Source of the DNA: Myxococcales bacterium
GTDB taxonomy: Bacteria > Myxococcota_A > Polyangia > Polyangiales > Polyangiaceae
DNA: 64,000 nucleotides
Assembly (NCBI GenBank): GCA_004193285.1
Contig: SECP01000039.1
Span: forward strand, 1-64,000
Direction of reading: 5' to 3'
In this document: positions 31,873-39,557 of the stretch, piece after piece
How the letters are laid out: each line of letters begins with the position of its first letter
How positions within the stretch are numbered: position 1 is the first letter of the stretch
Position numbers and translations under genes: made by a program
Notes under the pieces: model-generated
What the model was told of the DNA's origin: nothing
What the model saw: only the letters and a program-made list of their open reading frames with translations
Databases searched by the model: none

Positions 31873-33285
31873 ATGACCCAGCAGCAACAGCCCGGAACTT
31901 CGCAGCGCCCTGGTCAGATGACCGCAGTCATGCGCGCGGTCGCGGCGAACGCGGGCCCCAAGGTGCTCCGTATTGGCGTCGTACAGGGCGGGCGCGTCGC
32001 GGAGGAGCGGATCATCAAGCAGCGCACCCACGTGACGGTGGGCGCGAGCGAGAAGAACATGTTCGTGGTGGCGACGCAGAACCTGCCGCCCACGTTCCGG
32101 TTGTTCGAGCTCGTGGGCAATGACTACCACCTGAATTTCTTGGACGGCATGACGGGCCGCATCGCCCTGCCGACCGGCATCTCCGACCTGAACATGCTGA
32201 AGGGGCAGGCCAAGAAGAGCGCTCAAGGGGCGTATCAGGTTCGGCTCACGGAGGACTCACGCGGCAAGGTCGTGATTGGGGACACGACGTTCTTGTTCCA
32301 GTTCGTCGCCCCGCCGCCGGTGCAACCCAAGCCGCAGCTGCCGGTCGCGGTGCTGCGCGGCGCGAGCGCGATCGACTGGAACACGACCATCATCGCGGCG
32401 CTCTCGTTCTTGTGCCATTTCATGGCGCTCGGCGCGATCTACTCGGACTGGCTGGATCCGATCGTGGACGACGAAGTGAGCGTCGCGGGCTTGATCGATT
32501 CGCTGAAGAACCTGCCTCCGCCTCCGCCCGTCGAGGTGAAGCCAGACGAGAAGCCAGACGAGACCGCGAAGACGCCGGACAAGTCAGAGCCCGCAAAAGC
32601 AGCGAGCACTCCCGCTCAAGGCGCTCAAGGCGCCAAGGGTGACAAGGCGCCGATGAGCGCGAAGGAGAGCGCCGCGCTCTCCAACGAGCTCGACAAGATC
32701 GACATGGCGGTCCTCGCGTTCGCCGGCACCGGTCCCGCCACCGCGGGCGTGCTCCGTAACGGCGAGGTGCCCACGGGCTCGCTGGATCAAGCAGCCGCGA
32801 GCGCCGCTGCGGTTGGCGCTGGTGGCGGCGATTTGAACATCAAGGGCGGCGGTGGAGCGATCAGGCCGGGCGCTGCGGGCGGCGGCCTTGCCGGCATCGG
32901 CAGCACCGGCAAAGGTGCGGGCACGGAAGGCAGCGGCACGGGGGCGAAGGTCGAAGGCCCCAAGGGCAACGCCTCCGTCGGCGGCGCCGCGGTCAGCGGC
33001 GGTAACGTCAGCAATGCCGCGCGCGTCGTGGCCGGTATGCGCGCAGGCTTCCGCAATTGCTACCAGCGCGGCTTGGCCGAGAATCCGGACGCCGCCGGGA
33101 GCATTCGCCTCACCATTCGCGTCGGCGCCGGCGGCGAAGTTGCGGGCGTCACGCCCTCTCCTTCCGGCAGCCTGCCCGCCTCGGTTATCTCGTGCGTCGT
33201 AGCTCGCGCGCAAGCGGCTCAGTTCGACCCGCCGGAAGGCGGCAGCGCTGTGATCGCAGTGCCAGTGACGTTCGTGAAGCAGTAA
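31873..33285 (+). CDS. FHA-TM-TonB-like protein with AgmX/PglI C-terminal domain (GltG/PglI-like)
   Basis: 470 residues. Residues about 30-145 form an FHA-like beta domain on the cytoplasmic side (ERIIKQRTHVTVGASEKNMF, FRLFELVGNDYHLNFLDGMT). One membrane helix at about 170-192 (TTIIAALSFLCHFMALGAIY) follows. Next is a Pro/Lys/Glu linker typical of TonB (PPPPPVEVKPDEKPDE) and a Gly/Ala-rich stretch. The C-terminal domain, about 380-470, is the AgmX/PglI type: RVVAGMRAGFRNCYQRGLAE, GSIRLTIRVGAGGEVAGVTP and SVISCVVARAQAAQFDPPEG with its Cys pair (C396 region and C440 region). This domain and layout define GltG (PglI) and NfsG, the energised inner-membrane component that reaches through the periplasm. 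RBS GAGGAAA is in place. Confident on architecture. Confidence 0.88.
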   Translation: MTQQQQPGTSQRPGQMTAVMRAVAANAGPKVLRIGVVQGGRVAEERIIKQRTHVTVGASEKNMFVVATQNLPPTFRLFELVGNDYHLNFLDGMTGRIALPTGISDLNMLKGQAKKSAQGAYQVRLTEDSRGKVVIGDTTFLFQFVAPPPVQPKPQLPVAVLRGASAIDWNTTIIAALSFLCHFMALGAIYSDWLDPIVDDEVSVAGLIDSLKNLPPPPPVEVKPDEKPDETAKTPDKSEPAKAASTPAQGAQGAKGDKAPMSAKESAALSNELDKIDMAVLAFAGTGPATAGVLRNGEVPTGSLDQAAASAAAVGAGGGDLNIKGGGGAIRPGAAGGGLAGIGSTGKGAGTEGSGTGAKVEGPKGNASVGGAAVSGGNVSNAARVVAGMRAGFRNCYQRGLAENPDAAGSIRLTIRVGAGGEVAGVTPSPSGSLPASVISCVVARAQAAQFDPPEGGSAVIAVPVTFVKQ

Positions 33286-33325
33286 GCGGCTCTCGGGTCG
33301 GACGAGTCGCAGCGGGGCGATGAAG

Positions 33326-33365
33326 AACGGCGGGCCTGATCAGGCTCGCCGTTGCCTCATTTTGA
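33326..33365 (+). terminator. Rho-independent-type terminator after the GltG-like gene
   Basis: A 28-base inverted repeat (33326-33353) with arms AACGGCG and CGCCGTT plus inner arms GCCTGA/TCAGGC, joined by a single G-T wobble pair. TTTT follows at 33360-33363. It ends the Glt/Nfs-like operon 41 bp after its last stop. Because the centre is a palindrome the actual loop must be about four bases. Confidence 0.7.
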
Positions 33366-33500
33366 ATCCGAGCGACGCCGCCAGCATCGAATTGGCCGGA
33401 GCGATTGTCCATGGCCCCCACTTCGACAGACCGCGACATAAATAGGACAGAGCCCGCTGAAAGCGTGGAAAGTCGCCACGTTCGCTCGGCGTTGCCTCCG

Positions 33501-33530
33501 TTGACACGCTGCGAAATGCGTTCCTATACT
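33501..33530 (+). promoter_or_regulatory. Consensus sigma-70 promoter for the outer-membrane export operon
   Basis: TTGACA (33501-33506), an 18-bp spacer and TATACT (33525-33530). The -35 is a perfect consensus and the -10 matches 5 of 6. Transcription would start near 33537. It lies 31 bp upstream of the ATG at 33561 and is unusually close to consensus for this GC-rich genome. Confidence 0.8.
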
Positions 33531-33560
33531 GCCCGGGCTTCTAGGAGGGTCTTGAGCGAA

Positions 33561-34142
33561 ATGCGCCGCACTTTCAAGCCTTGGGCTATTGCCTGTCTCA
33601 CATTGTGCTCCGTTGCAGGAGTCGGCGTAGCGATCGCTCAAGAGCGTGGCGCGCCCCCTCCCGCCGGTCCAACCAGCGTCGCCGGTGGCGAGGAGGTCAA
33701 CCTCACGCCCAAACAAATGCAGGACCGAGTGTCCGCCATCATCCCGGAGATGGAGGCGCAGCGGGGGACGGTCAACGCCCAGCTCGCCGACGCCAAGCGC
33801 CGGAAGGACGTCGTGAAGTCCCTGTGTTTGGACGACAAAGTGAAGCAAATGAAGCTCGCCACGGAGACGGCGAAGGACCGAGTGATTGGCCTTTCATCCG
33901 CCGTCAGCCAGAACGACGGCGATCGCTCGAAGCACGAGTTCACGGTGATTCAGGTGCTCCGGGAGCGCGTGCAAACGCTGGTCGCGGAAGCTCAGCAGTG
34001 CATCGGTGAGGAGACCGGCTTCATCGGAAACACGGAAGTGGTCGTGGACATCGATCCCGCCGTACCGGACGCGGACCCGTCGGACTTCCCGGAAGATCCG
34101 ATCGTGAGCGAACCGCCCGTGCTGTCGAGTCCGACAATGTAG
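33561..34142 (+). CDS. Exported coiled-coil protein, first gene of the export operon
   Basis: 193 residues from the ATG at 33561. AGGAGG ends 12 bp earlier, and an in-frame TTG at 33552 is an alternative; the longer open frame upstream runs through the promoter and is excluded. Signal peptide about 1-25 (AIACLTLCSVAGVGVAIAQ). Residues about 45-150 are helical and charged (LTPKQMQDRVSAIIPEMEAQ, VKQMKLATETAKDRVIGLSS) with one Cys at about 94 and one at about 151 that could pair. The tail is Asp/Pro-rich (DIDPAVPDADPSDFPEDP). Family not recognised. It lies 64 bp before the barrel gene under the consensus promoter, so it should be a periplasmic partner of the barrel/OPX pair. Confidence 0.75.
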   Translation: MRRTFKPWAIACLTLCSVAGVGVAIAQERGAPPPAGPTSVAGGEEVNLTPKQMQDRVSAIIPEMEAQRGTVNAQLADAKRRKDVVKSLCLDDKVKQMKLATETAKDRVIGLSSAVSQNDGDRSKHEFTVIQVLRERVQTLVAEAQQCIGEETGFIGNTEVVVDIDPAVPDADPSDFPEDPIVSEPPVLSSPTM

Positions 34143-34206
34143 TAATTGGCGGAGGATGGACTACCTTCGGCACCGCTTGATTGTTTCCCTTGCTTACTGA
34201 GTTGCG

Positions 34207-35526
34207 ATGAAAGCTCGACTCCCGCTGATTGCGGCCATGGCCGTCGCGCTGGCCCCGCTCGATGCTTCGGCTCAAGCTTGGCTTGGTAGCCCTGATTTCT
34301 CCGAGGGTGCAGGCATCCGAGCCGGTAACTTGGAGCTCCATCCGAGCATCGGCGCGGAATTTGGCTACGACTCCAACTTCACACGCGCTTCCGCCGCCGA
34401 AGGCCCGGTGGACGTGATGAAGCTGCGGGTCACTCCGTCGCTCACGCTGAGCTCTTTGGGGCGGGCACGTCGCAATACCGACACCCCGCCGAACGTGGCT
34501 TTTGCCGCTTCGGCGTATGCCTCGTATTTCGAGCTGTTCCCTCTGGATTCCGAGGACTCGGAGGTTCGCAAGCGCCGCAATGTGTCGGCTGGCGTCGACA
34601 CGAAGGTGGATGTCTTCCCGCACCGAAAGGTGGGCTTCGACCTGATGGCGGGCTGGAGGCGCGTCATCGAGGTCGAGGGGCGCTCGGAAGACTTGGCCGG
34701 AGAAGGCTTCAACCGAGGAACGTTTCGCTACGGCGCAGGCGTTACTTGGCGTCCCGGCGGCGGCCTGTTCGAGTGGCGCGGCGGCTACACCGGCACCTTC
34801 AACTACTTCGAGAACGACTCGTTCGATTCACTGCAGAACTTGCATCACGACGTGAACACGCGCGGCCGCTGGCGGTTTCTGCCGCGCTCGGCCGTGTTGT
34901 TCGACACCTCGTACACGTTCATTCGGTACACCAACGCGAACACGTCCCAGACGGACGGTGACATCCTCCGTTCTCGCATCGGCTTCCACGGCCTCGTTAC
35001 CTACCACCTGGCTCTGCTCGGCATGGTGGGTTGGGCGAGCACTTTCTACAAGGCGCACGCGGGCTCGATCGTGCCGCGCCAGTACGACTCCATCATCGCT
35101 AACGCCGAGGTGCGTTGGTTCATTCAGCCGCGCCCGAACCTGGAGACGGCGACGATCGCCACCGGGCTGTCGTCAATGGCCCTCGGCTACACGCGCTCCG
35201 TCAACAACAGCTACCTCGGCTCGTTCTATTCGCGCGATCGGGGCTACCTACAGTTCAGCGCGTTCTTGCTGGGCGCGATCGCGGGCGGCTTGGAGTTCGG
35301 CGTCTCGCGCGTCTCGTTCCCCGCGGCCGTAGGCGGCAACGTGAACACGCCCGCCATCGACCAGCTCCGCCTCGACGGGCGCGTCTTCGGCGAGTATCGC
35401 TTCACCGAGACCATCGCTGCGAACGCGACGTTCCTTTACGACCACGTCATGAGCGACGCCGTCCCCAACGACGATTTGGACTACAGGCGCTGGCAGGCCT
35501 ACCTGGGCTTGCGCTGGTTCATGTGA
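34207..35526 (+). CDS. Outer-membrane beta-barrel, Wzp-like polysaccharide secretion porin candidate
   Basis: 439 residues. Signal peptide about 1-23, cleaved after ASA (LPLIAAMAVALAPLDASAQ). The mature protein is a succession of amphipathic strands: NLELHPSIGAEFGYDSNFTR, FAASAYASYFELFPLD, FDLMAGWRRVIEVEGRSE, GAGVTWRPGGGLFEWRGGY, FLPRSAVLFDTSYTFIRYTN and TLFYDHV-type strands at the end. It closes with GLRWFM. About 18 strands can be counted by eye. It is immediately followed (6 bp) by the OPX lipoprotein. In Myxococcus, short OPX proteins that lack their own membrane pore work with 18-strand barrels (ExoB/WzpX, EpsX/WzpS), and size and position match that pairing. The barrel call is strong; the export role is inferred. 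Confidence 0.82.
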   Translation: MKARLPLIAAMAVALAPLDASAQAWLGSPDFSEGAGIRAGNLELHPSIGAEFGYDSNFTRASAAEGPVDVMKLRVTPSLTLSSLGRARRNTDTPPNVAFAASAYASYFELFPLDSEDSEVRKRRNVSAGVDTKVDVFPHRKVGFDLMAGWRRVIEVEGRSEDLAGEGFNRGTFRYGAGVTWRPGGGLFEWRGGYTGTFNYFENDSFDSLQNLHHDVNTRGRWRFLPRSAVLFDTSYTFIRYTNANTSQTDGDILRSRIGFHGLVTYHLALLGMVGWASTFYKAHAGSIVPRQYDSIIANAEVRWFIQPRPNLETATIATGLSSMALGYTRSVNNSYLGSFYSRDRGYLQFSAFLLGAIAGGLEFGVSRVSFPAAVGGNVNTPAIDQLRLDGRVFGEYRFTETIAANATFLYDHVMSDAVPNDDLDYRRWQAYLGLRWFM

Positions 35527-35532
35527 AGTTTC

Positions 35533-36153
35533 ATGAAGCTCGATAGACGCGCGCAGGTGCCCTGCCGGCGCATCGCGGTCCAAGCGCTCCTGACCATCCC
35601 TCTGCTCGTCGCCTGCGGGAGCTCGAACAACGTACGCCTCAACTTGCCGCCGACGGTCGAGAAGTCGACGGTCGGCCCCGGCGACGTCTTCCTGATGGAC
35701 GTGGTTGGTGAGAAAGAGCTGCCGCGCGAGTACATGGTCGCGTCGGACGGCAGCGTGGATCTGCCGTATCTCCATACCGTGACGGTAGCCGGCCTCGAGC
35801 CGCAGGAGATTGCGCGGCTGGTGCGCAAGCTGCTCATGGAGAAGCAGATCCTCACTGACCCGAGCGTGGTGGTTCAGGTCAAAGAGTACAACAGCCGGCG
35901 CGTGATGATCTTGGGGCAGGTGGCCAAGCCCGGCACCTTCCCGTACACCGCCGGGCTAACCCTGATCCAAGCCATCTCGCAAGCGGGCGGTCTCACCGGC
36001 ATCGCCAATGTGGACCGCGTGAACCTCACGCGCCGCACCGCCTCTGGCTCCCGGACGGTGGTGATTGCGATCAGCTCGATCATGGAGGGCCGCTCGCCGG
36101 ACATTCCGCTCCAGTCCGGCGATCGCATCTTCGTGCACGAGCGCCTGTTCTGA
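35533..36153 (+). CDS. Short OPX (Wza-family) polysaccharide export lipoprotein
   Basis: 206 residues. Lipoprotein signal with lipobox LLVAC|GSS (C28). The polysaccharide export sequence domain is at about 45-120: VGPGDVFLMDVVGEKELPRE, VASDGSVDLPYLHTVTVAGL and SVVVQVKEYNSRR. One SLBB domain follows at about 127-200 (VMILGQVAKPGTFPYTAGL, LIQAISQAGGLTG, IPLQSGDRIFVHERLF). The protein ends there: the further SLBB repeats and the C-terminal amphipathic helix that forms the Wza pore in the outer membrane are absent. It is therefore of the short OPX class, like ExoA (WzaX) of Myxococcus, which needs a separate barrel. The barrel gene lies 6 bp upstream. No Wzc, Wzx or Wzy gene is in the window. Confidence 0.92.
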   Translation: MKLDRRAQVPCRRIAVQALLTIPLLVACGSSNNVRLNLPPTVEKSTVGPGDVFLMDVVGEKELPREYMVASDGSVDLPYLHTVTVAGLEPQEIARLVRKLLMEKQILTDPSVVVQVKEYNSRRVMILGQVAKPGTFPYTAGLTLIQAISQAGGLTGIANVDRVNLTRRTASGSRTVVIAISSIMEGRSPDIPLQSGDRIFVHERLF

Positions 36154-36162
36154 GCTCCCCGC

Positions 36163-37098
36163 TCAGGGCTCGTACCGCGCGAAGACCAAGAACCGAAACG
36201 CGGGCACGCCGAAAGCGACGCTCGACCCAGCCGCATCGCCCGAGATCGGCAGCGCGCTCCCACCGCCCACGCCGAGGGACCCCGCGAGGGCGCGCGGAGC
36301 CCAGCGCAAGGTGCCGAGCCACTCGCCGGGCAAGTAGCTATGGCGGCCCGAGTCCACGAGGCTCGGAAGCACGTATGCCTCGAGCGCCAGCGCGAGACGA
36401 GGACCTGACAGCTCGTAGCCGACCCCGGTGAGGAGCGCGGCCTGGCTGCCCACCCGAACCCCGAAAAACTCCGCTGGGCGCCGCAACCTCAGACCTAGCT
36501 CGGCCCCCGCGAAGAAGCCGCTCCGCGCCGCCGAGAGCGCGACACTTGGACTTGCGACCACGCTTTCTTCCCCGCCGAGCGCGACGCGCGAGCCGAACGG
36601 AAGCTTTGCTTCCAGGCGCAGCTTGGCGCCGAAAACTCGGCTCCTCACGAGCTCGAAACCGAAGCCCAGCCGCGGATCGTGAAGGCTAGCGACGGGCACG
36701 GCTTCGCCAGACTGGTCGGTGATGCCCTTGATACCGGAGCCGCGCTGGTATAGCCCCGCGGGCAAGAGCAGCGTGAGCTCCATACGATTTCCCAAGCCTA
36801 CCCCCGCGGCGAGCGACAAATCCGTCGTGTGGCGCAGCAGGTTGATGTCCCGCCCGTCGCGGTTCGGCGCGGGCGCGGTCAACACCGCTGGCCGGTACCG
36901 GAAGCCAATCGTGGCGGCGGCCGCAACTCTCCCCGGCGCTACGGGCGCCGTATCGGAGACGCTCGCGAAGCGCGCGGCGCTGGGCGAGAGCCACAGCGGC
37001 TCCGCGTCGACGCACCCCGCCGACGTTTCGCAGTCGGCAGCGGCGCTGCGTGCGAGCGCGCTCCCGAGCAAGAACGACAGGAGCCCGGCGCGACGCAC
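36163..37098 (-). CDS. Outer-membrane beta-barrel protein
   Basis: 311 residues with a signal peptide (LLSFLLGSALARSAAA). Two cysteines follow at the mature N-terminus (CETSAGC). The rest is a Gly-rich set of amphipathic strands: VAAAATIGFRYRPAVLTA, TTDLSLAAGVGLGNRMELTL, DPRLGFGFELVRSRVFGAKL, FFAGAELGLRLRRPAEFFG and VPAFRFLVFARYEP at the end. The layout (strand pair, GLGNRMELTLLLP, PRLGFGFEL) recalls the barrel half of OmpA-type proteins but no OmpA peptidoglycan domain follows. It converges on the OPX gene with only 9 bp between stops, so it is not in that operon, though it may belong to the same envelope system. Function unknown; divergent from maf. Confidence 0.7.
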   Translation of the reverse strand: MRRAGLLSFLLGSALARSAAADCETSAGCVDAEPLWLSPSAARFASVSDTAPVAPGRVAAAATIGFRYRPAVLTAPAPNRDGRDINLLRHTTDLSLAAGVGLGNRMELTLLLPAGLYQRGSGIKGITDQSGEAVPVASLHDPRLGFGFELVRSRVFGAKLRLEAKLPFGSRVALGGEESVVASPSVALSAARSGFFAGAELGLRLRRPAEFFGVRVGSQAALLTGVGYELSGPRLALALEAYVLPSLVDSGRHSYLPGEWLGTLRWAPRALAGSLGVGGGSALPISGDAAGSSVAFGVPAFRFLVFARYEP

Positions 37099-37128
37099 GG
37101 GTCAAAACCTACCAGAGGAACGCCCACC

Positions 37129-37761
37129 GTGCTGATCGATGCTGCCTTCCCCCTCGTGCTCGGTTCAGGCTCGCCTCGGCGGCGAGAAATCATTTCGGCC
37201 TTGGGGCTGCCTTTCACGGTGCTGGCCGCGGACATCGACGAGTCGCGGCTAACGGGCGAAGCTCCGCTCGCCTACCTCGAACGCATCGTAGCGGCGAAGC
37301 TCTCCGCCGTGCGCGCCCGCCTCGGTGACGCGCCCCACGCCGCGATCCTGGTCGCGGACACCAGCGTCGTCATCGATGGCGACGTGCTCGGTAAGCCGCT
37401 GGACGTAGCGGACGCGGCGCGCCTTTTCGGGCGTATCGTCGGGCGAGCTCACTCCGTTTACACGCGCTACGCGGTCGGGCTGGCCGGCGAAGAGGGCGCC
37501 CAAGTGGCGCGCACGCTCGAGACCCACGTCCACGTCCGCGCGGCGACCCAGGCCGAGATCGAAGCCTACGCGGCGACCGGTGAAGGGCTGGACAAGGCGG
37601 GGGCGTACGCGGCGCAAGGCATCGGCACGTTCTTCATCGAGCGGCTCGTGGGGTCGTACTCGAACGTGATTGGTTTGCCCGCCTGTGAGCTCCTGGCCGA
37701 CTTGCGCGCGCTCGGTCTGGTCGGCGCGGTGAGCTTTCGGCCGTTGCAGGCGCCGGTGTGA
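37129..37761 (+). CDS. Maf-family nucleotide pyrophosphatase
   Basis: 210 residues from the GTG at 37129, with AGAGGA ahead of it; the longer frame upstream overlaps the divergent barrel gene. Diagnostic motifs: LVLGSGSPRRREIISALG (the S-x-S-P-R-R nucleotide site), ADIDESRLTGE, VADTSVVIDGDVLGKP and KAGAYAAQGIGTFFIERLVG, then YSNVIGLPACEL. Maf proteins hydrolyse dTTP/UTP or 7-methyl-GTP and act as house-cleaning enzymes in the cytoplasm. The Arg and acidic residues near DTSVV make the dTTP/UTP (YhdE) type likely but not certain. It overlaps the next gene by 4 bp (GTGA). Confident. Confidence 0.93.
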   Translation: MLIDAAFPLVLGSGSPRRREIISALGLPFTVLAADIDESRLTGEAPLAYLERIVAAKLSAVRARLGDAPHAAILVADTSVVIDGDVLGKPLDVADAARLFGRIVGRAHSVYTRYAVGLAGEEGAQVARTLETHVHVRAATQAEIEAYAATGEGLDKAGAYAAQGIGTFFIERLVGSYSNVIGLPACELLADLRALGLVGAVSFRPLQAPV

Positions 37762-39191
37762 GCCCGGACGGCTCAGCGCTGCAGCGGGGAGCCGTGCGGC
37801 GCCAGGCAGCCTGGTTGGTAGGGCTCGCGCTCGCGTTGCGGCTTGCGGTCGTGGCGTATGCGTCGCAGCGCTTTCCGCCCGCCGACGACGGCACGTTCTA
37901 TCATGCGGTGGCGACGCGGATCGCGGCCGGCCAAGGCTACACGTGGGCGTGGCCGGACGGGGTAGTGACCCACGCCGCGCACTACCCGGTGGGTTATCCG
38001 GCGCTCCTCGGCGCTGCTTACGCGTTGCTCGGCGCGAGCCCGCTTTCAGCCATGCTCCTCAACGCGCTGTTCGGCGCCCTGCTCGTTCTCGGTGTGCACG
38101 CTTGCGCGCTGCGGGTGGCGTCGCCGGCTCGCGCGCGGCTCGCGGCGCTCGCCGTCGCCTTCCATCCGACCCTGGTGCTCTACACCGCGGCGGTGATGAC
38201 CGAGGCGCTGGCGGCGTCGCTCCTCGTTCTGCTCGCGGCCTACGCGCTGCTCGTGGCGGCGCGCGGTGGCGGTAGCGCTCTGCGGGTTCCCCTCGGGCTC
38301 GGAGGAGCACTGCTGGTGTTCGTTCGTCCTCAGCTGCTCCCCGTACTGCCGGTGCTCGGCGCCGTCTCGGTGCTGGTGAGGACGGATGCCCGCCGTGGCG
38401 TCGCCCTTCTTGCTCGCCTGCGCGGCGCGGTAGAGGTGCTGCTCGTCGCGCTCGTCTGCTGCTTACCGTGGACGCTGCGCAACTGTCAGAAGATGGACGG
38501 CTGCGTGTTCATCAGCGCCAACGGGGGCTGGAACCTGCTGATAGGTACCCTGCCGGAGGGGAAGGGGAGCTTCGCGCCGATAGCGGGCCCGAGCGTCCCT
38601 GCAGAGTGCCGAAACGAGTTCGGTGAGGCGGGTAAGGATCGCTGCTTCGGGCGCGCCGGTGCGCGGCGCATCCGCGAGAGCCCCGTGAGCTGGCTCGCGC
38701 TCGCTCCGCAGAAGCTCGCGCAAATGTTCAACCACGGCGCGATCGCGAGCTCCTACCTTCAAACGTCCAACCCGAGCCTGGTCACGGAACGCGTGCGCAC
38801 TGCCATCGCTACCGTGGAGACTCTCTACTCGCGGCTCCTGCTGCTCGGAGCGTGCGTCGGCCTGCTGCGGGGGGCGCGGAGCCGTGTGGGACGCGCGTTC
38901 TCGGTCGCGGCGGGGGTGTTCGCGCTCAGCCCTTGGGGCTACCTGGCCGAGCTTGGCCTCCTTGGCGCTCTGGCCAGCCCCCTCCCGGGACCGGGCCGCC
39001 GGCCGCTCGAGCTTCTGGCGGTGGTGGTGCTCGCACTGTGCGTCGTCACCCACATCGTCTTCTTCGGTGCGCCGCGCTACGCCCTGGTTTGGGTGCCGTG
39101 GCTCGCGCTCCTCATGGCGCTGCCCACGAGCCCCGGCGTTGGGCCGGTCGCATCGATAAGCGCGCGTCGCCGAAGTGCCCGCGATCTTTGA
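37758..39191 (+). CDS. PMT/GT-C-like membrane glycosyltransferase
   Basis: 477 residues with a GTG start that overlaps the maf stop by 4 bp. There are about ten membrane segments. The first loop carries the acidic FPPADDGTFYHAVATRIAAG, the DxD-like position of this superfamily, followed by VTHAAHYPVGYPALLGAAY. The C-terminal periplasmic part has CxxxxxC-like Cys positions (ECRNEFGEAGKDRCFG) and a NxSP-like loop. It resembles the ArnT/PMT_2 group that transfers sugars from polyprenyl phosphate. Acceptor unknown; a role in surface glycan synthesis is plausible but not shown. A promoter for the next gene begins within its last codons. Confidence 0.72.
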   Translation: MSPDGSALQRGAVRRQAAWLVGLALALRLAVVAYASQRFPPADDGTFYHAVATRIAAGQGYTWAWPDGVVTHAAHYPVGYPALLGAAYALLGASPLSAMLLNALFGALLVLGVHACALRVASPARARLAALAVAFHPTLVLYTAAVMTEALAASLLVLLAAYALLVAARGGGSALRVPLGLGGALLVFVRPQLLPVLPVLGAVSVLVRTDARRGVALLARLRGAVEVLLVALVCCLPWTLRNCQKMDGCVFISANGGWNLLIGTLPEGKGSFAPIAGPSVPAECRNEFGEAGKDRCFGRAGARRIRESPVSWLALAPQKLAQMFNHGAIASSYLQTSNPSLVTERVRTAIATVETLYSRLLLLGACVGLLRGARSRVGRAFSVAAGVFALSPWGYLAELGLLGALASPLPGPGRRPLELLAVVVLALCVVTHIVFFGAPRYALVWVPWLALLMALPTSPGVGPVASISARRRSARDL

Positions 39192-39217
39192 CATTCGCGC
39201 GTGTGGCGGATGATAAT
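39188..39217 (+). promoter_or_regulatory. Consensus sigma-70 promoter for the 87-residue protein gene
   Basis: TTGACA (39188-39193), an 18-bp spacer and GATAAT (39212-39217). The start of transcription would be near 39224 and AGGAGC is placed before the ATG at 39244. The -35 overlaps the glycosyltransferase stop codon. It has the same -35 and spacing as the promoter at 33501. Confidence 0.8.
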
Positions 39218-39243
39218 TTCCGTTCCTCTACAGGAGCCCCCGG

Positions 39244-39507
39244 ATGCCGCTGATTGAAACGGAAGAAGCCGCACGTCGCCTTGCTCGTGCCATCGCCAGC
39301 GACCTATCTCTCTACAACGAGGAGAAGATCATCCGGGGCATCGAGCAGGATTCCTTGTTCGACGAGCTCGCGGAAGAAATCGAAGAAGGGCGCGCGCTCT
39401 ACAAGAGCCGCGTGTCACCGGATCTCTACCACCGCAACTTCTACGATCGCGCCCTGGTCGACATCTTGGTCAAGTCCAAGGGGCACATCAAAAGTCGGCT
39501 CTGGTAG
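39244..39507 (+). CDS. Small conserved-looking cytoplasmic protein
   Basis: 87 residues, no signal peptide or membrane segment. It is strongly helical and charged: ETEEAARRLARAIASDLSLY, EEKIIRGIEQDSLFDELAEE, EEGRALYKSRV and DRALVDILVKSKGHIKSRLW. No family is known to me. It has a near-consensus promoter and a good ribosome-binding site, so it is probably well expressed. It lies between a glycosyltransferase and an RluD-type gene, the latter starting 50 bp later. Small helical proteins of this kind can be ribosome- or RNA polymerase-associated, but nothing in the sequence shows it. Confidence 0.8.
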   Translation: MPLIETEEAARRLARAIASDLSLYNEEKIIRGIEQDSLFDELAEEIEEGRALYKSRVSPDLYHRNFYDRALVDILVKSKGHIKSRLW

Positions 39508-39557
39508 CGGCGCTGAAACACCTCTTCGAGCTCGCGTCGCACGAAGCGCCCGAGCGG

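Noticed and set aside
33405..33560. Extended N-terminus of the coiled-coil protein
   Set aside because: It would run through the consensus promoter at 33501-33530 and lacks a signal peptide; the ATG at 33561 gives one.
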